Of a stretch of 64,000 nucleotides of DNA, positions 60,650 through 64,000 are shown piece after piece (the stretch's first letter is position 1; every line of letters starts with the position of its first letter). The translations under genes and the position numbers were made by a program. The notes beneath the pieces are model-generated. The model was not told the DNA's origin, did no database searches, and saw only the letters and a program-made list of their open reading frames with translations. This DNA is from Janthinobacterium rivuli. GTDB lineage: Bacteria; Pseudomonadota; Gammaproteobacteria; Burkholderiales; Burkholderiaceae_D. The stretch is taken from positions 3,348,001 through 3,412,000 of the forward strand of contig NZ_CP121464.1 of assembly GCF_029690045.1 (NCBI RefSeq), read 5' to 3'.

Positions 60650-61063
60650 TCAGCGCGGCTGGCTTGCCGCCTGGCCGCTTCGCGGGCCGGCAAGGCAGCG
60701 CTCGAGATGCCCGAGCAACTGCAGGAACACGCGTTTATCCGCAATATGATTCATCGTGTTGCTCGTCAATACGTCGCTGCCGGCCACGGCCACGGCAGCG
60801 CGGGCTTGCAAGCAGGCAGCGTGCAGTTGCGCGCGGTCAAGCTCAAGCAGGGCCGTATCGATACTTTCGCACGTGAAATCGAAGGCGTCGATGCCGCAGC
60901 AGCCGGCGTCACAATGCGTTTCCAGGCGGCAGATCAGCGGCCATAATCCGGCCAGCAGGGCGTCGATGTCGAGCGCCTGCTCGTAGCGGCCGTCAAGGCT
61001 GATGAACTCGATCCATGTCTCATCGCCGATCTGGATATCGTGCTTGCGGTCGCGTTCGGTCAT
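60650..61063 (-). CDS. DUF6331-like hypothetical protein
   Basis: 137 residues; ATG with 'aggaga' upstream. The motif '[18 protein letters not shown]' with three Cys is the signature I associate with DUF6331, a family of unknown function. The rest is helical and has a disordered C-terminus ('[14 protein letters not shown]'). It lies 43 bases upstream of carbonic anhydrase on the same strand, so the two may be cotranscribed; an lpxO terminator separates it from the gene before it. Confidence 0.65.
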   Translation of the reverse strand: MTERDRKHDIQIGDETWIEFISLDGRYEQALDIDALLAGLWPLICRLETHCDAGCCGIDAFDFTCESIDTALLELDRAQLHAACLQARAAVAVAGSDVLTSNTMNHIADKRVFLQLLGHLERCLAGPRSGQAASQPR

Positions 61064-61101
61064 TTTGTAAATTCTCCTGGTGGGGACATCGCATTATAAA
61101 A

Positions 61102-61123
61102 AAAACCGCCCGAAGGCGGTTTT
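61102..61123 (-). terminator. Rho-independent terminator after lpxO
   Basis: aaaaccgcc (61102-61110) and ggcggtttt (61115-61123) form a 9-bp stem with a four-base loop. Read on the minus strand it is followed by a run of eight T, 22 bases after the lpxO stop. Confidence 0.85.
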
Positions 61124-61144
61124 GTCAAAGAGGCAATGTAACGC

Positions 61145-62044
61145 CTAGATAAAGTAGATCAGCGCGATGATGCCCACCACCAGCGCCACGCGGGTAACCT
61201 GGTACGCCGTCTTGTTCCACGCCTTGAAGCGGCGGCGGTACTGGCCCATGGTCCAGGAAATCTGGAACAGCTTGCTCACGCCGCCGACCTGGTCGCCCAG
61301 TTCGTTTGGCGAGGCGGCGGCCGTCATCAGGGTGCGGCCCAGCCAGCGGTTCAAGCCTTGCGCCCAGCGGTAGCGCATCGGGCGTTCGATGTCGCAGAAC
61401 AGGATGATGCGGTCGCTGTCGGCATCGTTGCGGGCCCAGTGGATATACGTTTCATCGAACATCACGGCCTGGCCGTCGCGCCAGCTGTGGCGCTCGCCAT
61501 CGACGTCGATGAAGCAGCGGTCGTCGTTCGGCGTCTGCAAGCCCAGGTGATAGCGCAGGGAGCCGGCGAACGGATCGCGGTGCGGGTTGAGCTTGCCGCC
61601 TTGCGGCAGCTCCGCGAACATGGCCGCTTTAATCGAGGGAATCGATTGCAGCAGCGCATAGGTCTGCGGGCACATCTGCTGTGCCGACGGGTGGTTCGCG
61701 TCATACCATTTCAGGTAGAAACGCTTCCAGCCATATTTAAAGAAGGAATTGAAACCCACGTCATTGTTCTTTTCAGCCGCCTTGATCTTTTTCATTTCCT
61801 GCATGCGCAGCGCTTCATCGCGGATGATTTGCCAGTTCTGCTGCAGCGGCGCCAGTTCCGGGAATTGCTCGACGGCTAAATATGGCGTGGCCGGCACCTT
61901 GGAAAAGGTGTGCATGAACAGGTTCAGCGGCGCCATGAACGAGGAATGATCGAAGATCTGGCGGCGGAACGGCAGGCGCACCTTGCCCCGAAAATGAATA
62001 TGTAAAACAGAAAACACAAAAATGCCCAGCAAGGCCCACTTCAT
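61145..62044 (-). CDS. lpxO: LpxO-type lipid A 2-hydroxylase
   Basis: Fe(II)/2-oxoglutarate oxygenase that hydroxylates a secondary acyl chain of lipid A. At 299 residues it is near the length of Salmonella LpxO (about 302) and shares its pattern closely: N-terminal membrane helix with 'HFRGKVRLPFRRQIFDHSSF', 'NDVGFNSFFKYGWKRFYLKW', the iron site 'HRDPFAGSLRYHLGL', 'WRDGQAVMFDETYIHWA' and 'RIILFCDIERPMR' with the 2-oxoglutarate Arg. A C-terminal helix ('VALVVGIIALIYF') is also present. The ATG at 62044 has a 'gagg' Shine-Dalgarno. It acts at the inner membrane. Unlike the oxygenase at 17896-18645, it keeps the HRD motif. Confidence 0.92.
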   Translation of the reverse strand: MKWALLGIFVFSVLHIHFRGKVRLPFRRQIFDHSSFMAPLNLFMHTFSKVPATPYLAVEQFPELAPLQQNWQIIRDEALRMQEMKKIKAAEKNNDVGFNSFFKYGWKRFYLKWYDANHPSAQQMCPQTYALLQSIPSIKAAMFAELPQGGKLNPHRDPFAGSLRYHLGLQTPNDDRCFIDVDGERHSWRDGQAVMFDETYIHWARNDADSDRIILFCDIERPMRYRWAQGLNRWLGRTLMTAAASPNELGDQVGGVSKLFQISWTMGQYRRRFKAWNKTAYQVTRVALVVGIIALIYFI

Positions 62045-62188
62045 ACACAACCTCGTTTTTTAAGAATGGGGCAATTATAACCAGTTAATGCCATCGCCAC
62101 CCCGGGCCACGGTGAAGGAAAGATGAAGCGGCACGCGCGGACGCTCTGTCCTACAATGGCCTTTTCTACACACTTATCCGAGGCAACA

Positions 62189-62623
62189 ATGGAAATCTGG
62201 CACGCACCGCTCGACCTGGCCATCCTCAACGCCGCCAGCGAGGGCACGGCCATGCGCCACCTGGGCATCGTATTCACGGCTTTCGGCCCCGACTGGATCG
62301 AGGCGACCATGCCCGTCGACCACCGCACCATGCAGCCTTTTAAACTGCTGCATGGCGGCGCTTCCGTGCTGCTGGCCGAAACCCTGGGCAGCATGGCCGC
62401 GAATGCCTGCCTCGATTCCAGCCGGCACGTGAGCGTGGGCCAGGAAATCAACGCCAACCATTTGCGCGGGGTGCGCGGTGGCCTGGTGACGGGGCGCGCC
62501 ACGCCGATCCACCGGGGCCGCACGAGCCAGGTCTGGGAAATCCGCATCACTGGCGACGACGGCAAACTGTGCTGCATCTCGCGCATCACCATGGCCGTCA
62601 TCGACGCCCCAGAGCAGAGTTGA
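62189..62623 (+). CDS. Hotdog-fold acyl-CoA thioesterase (PaaI/YdiI type)
   Basis: 144 residues from the ATG at 62189. It has the PaaI-like hotdog signature 'LLHGGASVLLAETLGSMAAN' with the catalytic Glu, and 'VGQEINANHLRGVRGGLVTG' and 'VWEIRITGDDGKLCCISRIT' (hotdog strands). Family members hydrolyse aryl- or acyl-CoA, for example in menaquinone or phenylacetate metabolism; the substrate here is not evident. Divergent from lpxO; the intergenic region is short (about 145 bases). Confidence 0.88.
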   Translation: MEIWHAPLDLAILNAASEGTAMRHLGIVFTAFGPDWIEATMPVDHRTMQPFKLLHGGASVLLAETLGSMAANACLDSSRHVSVGQEINANHLRGVRGGLVTGRATPIHRGRTSQVWEIRITGDDGKLCCISRITMAVIDAPEQS

Positions 62624-62691
62624 TTGTCTTTTTTGATATGCGTCAAGGCACTAAAAGTGGACACGTGGAATCATCCATAACGCTGTTCGCT

Positions 62692-62697
62692 TATAAT
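62692..62697 (+). promoter_or_regulatory. Putative -10 box for the chemoreceptor gene
   Basis: A perfect TATAAT about 193 bases before the ATG. The -35 region is weak and no flagellar sigma-28 element (GCCGATAA) is evident. If used, it gives an untranslated leader of about 185 bases. Confidence 0.4.
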
Positions 62698-62714
62698 TCA
62701 GTGTGCTGTTGTAT

Positions 62715-62856
62715 GGCGTAGGGATAAGTCCCGCACGCCTGCATTGCCCGAAATTAGAAGCTGACTGCCCAAAAAACGCCAGTTAGAGACCCATCCTGCG
62801 CCATGCGGGAAAGGCAAGACGACGGCGAGCAGATCGCTGGTTTCCAAGTAACCAGC
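62715..62856 (+). promoter_or_regulatory. Candidate structured 5' leader of the chemoreceptor gene
   Basis: Three hairpins can be drawn in the leader: 62715-62739 (ggcgt / acgcc closing an inner ggga / tccc), 62761-62786 (ctgactg / cagttag with one G-U pair) and 62836-62856 (gctggtt / aaccagc, perfect, seven-base loop). The linking segments are purine-rich. I could not match it to the cyclic di-GMP, guanidine or other common riboswitch classes. It may be an undescribed cis-regulatory RNA or only a stable leader. Confidence 0.35.
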
Positions 62857-62889
62857 AACAATCAACTTTATTACAGGGCAATAACAACA

Positions 62890-64000
62890 ATGATGTCATT
62901 CAATCGTTTGACGATAGGCGCACGCCTGAGCGCAGGCTTCGGGCTGCTGGTGCTACTGATGCTGGTACTGGCCGCCTTCGCGCTGCTGCGCATCGGCGCC
63001 ATCTCCGGCGCCATGGACGCGCAAGAAAAAGTCCAACTGGAAAAACTCGAACCGCTGTACGTGGCGCGCGAAGCGCTCGACCAGACGGGCCTGGCCGCCC
63101 GCAACGCGTATATCTTCCATGACCAGGCCGCCGCCGAAAAAGAGCTGGCCATCCTCGACAGCCAGAAAGCGCTGTACCTGGAAGCGCTGGCGCGCCTGGC
63201 GCCGCAGTTCGCCGGCGATGCGCAATTCGAGAAAGTCAGCACGGGCCTGAAGACCATGGCGCAGGAATTGCAGCGTCCGCGCCAGTTCCGCGCCACGGGG
63301 CAGATGGAACAGTACGGCACTTTCCTGGTCGAAGAGTGCAGCCCGCTGCGGCGCCAGATCGTCGCCGACATCGACACGGTGCTGAAATCCGTGCAGCGCG
63401 AATCGGAGCAGGCCAGCGTGGCCGCGCGCGCCATCTACGGCCAGTCGCTGCGCTGGATCGGCGTGCTGGCCGCGCTCAGCGTGCTCATTTGCATAGCCGT
63501 GGCTACCGTCATCACGCGCGGCCTGCTGCGCCAGCTGGGCGGTGAGCCGGCGTATGCGGCCGCGATTGCGGGGCGCATCGCGCTCGGTGAACTGGCCATC
63601 GACGTGCACACGCGCCACGGCGACGACAGCAGTTTATTGTTTGCGATCAAGACCATGCGCGACAACCTGGCCGCCATCGTCGGCAAGGTGCGCCACGGTA
63701 CGGAAAGTATCGCCACGGCATCGACCGAGATCGCCTCGGGCAACCGCGATTTGTCGCAGCGCACGGAGCAGCAGGCCGGCTCACTCGAAGAGGTGGCGTC
63801 ATCGATGGAAGAACTGATTTCCACCGTGCGCCAGAATGCGGACAACGCCCAGCAGGCGAACCACCTGGCGCGCGAAGCGTCCAAGGTCTCGGAGCAGGGC
63901 GGCAAGGCGGTGGCCGAAGTGGTGCACACCATGGGCCTGATCAATGCTTCATCGAACAAGATCGTCGACATCATCGGCGTGATCGACAGCATTGCCTTCC
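62890..64000 (+). CDS. Methyl-accepting chemotaxis protein, cut by the window end
   Basis: Translation from the ATG at 62890 gives about 370 residues with no stop before the window end. A first membrane helix ('LSAGFGLLVLLMLVLAAFAL') is followed by a four-helix-bundle sensor of about 150 residues ('KLEPLYVAREALDQTGLAAR'), a second helix ('WIGVLAALSVLICIAVATVI'), a HAMP linker with 'RQLGGEPAYAAAIAGRIALG', and the beginning of the signalling domain ('ELISTVRQNADNAQQANHLA', 'SSNKIVDIIGVIDSIAF'). The ligand is unknown; the sensor belongs to the common 4HB_MCP class of Oxalobacteraceae. A possible structured leader precedes the gene. Confidence 0.9.
   Translation, partial: MMSFNRLTIGARLSAGFGLLVLLMLVLAAFALLRIGAISGAMDAQEKVQLEKLEPLYVAREALDQTGLAARNAYIFHDQAAAEKELAILDSQKALYLEALARLAPQFAGDAQFEKVSTGLKTMAQELQRPRQFRATGQMEQYGTFLVEECSPLRRQIVADIDTVLKSVQRESEQASVAARAIYGQSLRWIGVLAALSVLICIAVATVITRGLLRQLGGEPAYAAAIAGRIALGELAIDVHTRHGDDSSLLFAIKTMRDNLAAIVGKVRHGTESIATASTEIASGNRDLSQRTEQQAGSLEEVASSMEELISTVRQNADNAQQANHLAREASKVSEQGGKAVAEVVHTMGLINASSNKIVDIIGVIDSIAF

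Noticed and set aside
62698..62889. Cyclic di-GMP riboswitch upstream of the chemoreceptor
   Set aside because: The conserved GEMM core and tetraloop-receptor sequences are missing, although the location would fit.
1..64000. CRISPR arrays, tRNA or rRNA genes
   Set aside because: No regular direct repeats with spacers, and no tRNA- or rRNA-like segments were seen on either strand.

Overview
The window reads as a chromosomal segment of a GC-rich betaproteobacterium of the Oxalobacteraceae (Janthinobacterium / Duganella / Massilia type). The basis is a set of recognisable genes: a long single-chain purL, nadB, a PEP-CTERM-associated sugar transferase followed by the PrsK/PrsR two-component pair, an LpxO-type lipid A hydroxylase, a beta-class carbonic anhydrase and an ISC-type ferredoxin. 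I see no rRNA, tRNA, CRISPR array, prophage or intact insertion sequence. The genus is an inference from gene content.

Layout. (1) 1-19392: one very GC-rich, co-directional cluster. It holds a giant protein (5' end outside or at the window edge) with a DUF6603-like region, three large proteins I do not recognise, an Ig-like beta-sandwich protein, then a dedicated acyl carrier protein, two consecutive catalytically intact ketosynthases, an aspartyl/asparaginyl beta-hydroxylase-like oxygenase and an SDR ketoreductase. Most junctions are 4-nt ATGA overlaps or gaps of a few tens of bases, so it looks like one operon. This is the best candidate for an undescribed system. (2) 19683-22627: LytS/LytTR-type sensor and regulator plus a secreted S41 peptidase, followed by a REP-like palindrome. 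(3) 22820-25860: divergent receiver-TPR protein and membrane diguanylate cyclase. (4) 26076-30113: purL, preceded by helically phased A-tracts and a TATAAT box and followed by a terminator. (5) 30199-38133: accessory region with an AT-rich dGTPase-like gene, an Amj-type flippase, TerB, small secreted or lipoprotein genes, a LuxR-type regulator, tandem DUF3304 genes and an RDD membrane protein.

(6) 38504-45002: VWA protein, PP2C-like phosphatase and membrane protein kinase (TerY-P-type triad) in tight operon organisation with two paralogous exported MORN-repeat proteins. (7) 45105-46459: three small unknown genes. (8) 46486-48099 nadB; divergent from it are the PEP-CTERM sugar transferase, prsK and prsR (48305-53178), then hemerythrin, a membrane protein and a 24-residue membrane microprotein. 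(9) 54867-62623: DUF1439 lipoprotein, an unknown protein, M13 peptidase, ferredoxin, a secreted unknown, a transposase remnant, carbonic anhydrase, a DUF6331-like protein, lpxO and a hotdog thioesterase. (10) 62890-64000: a methyl-accepting chemotaxis protein cut by the window end, with a long leader that looks structured.

Functional themes are signalling (two-component, c-di-GMP, Ser/Thr phosphorylation), cell-surface chemistry (exopolysaccharide, lipid A hydroxylation, lipid II flipping, lipoproteins) and a specialised acyl-chemistry cluster. All positions, motifs and base-pairing were read by eye; family names are from memory of sequence signatures, not from database searches.
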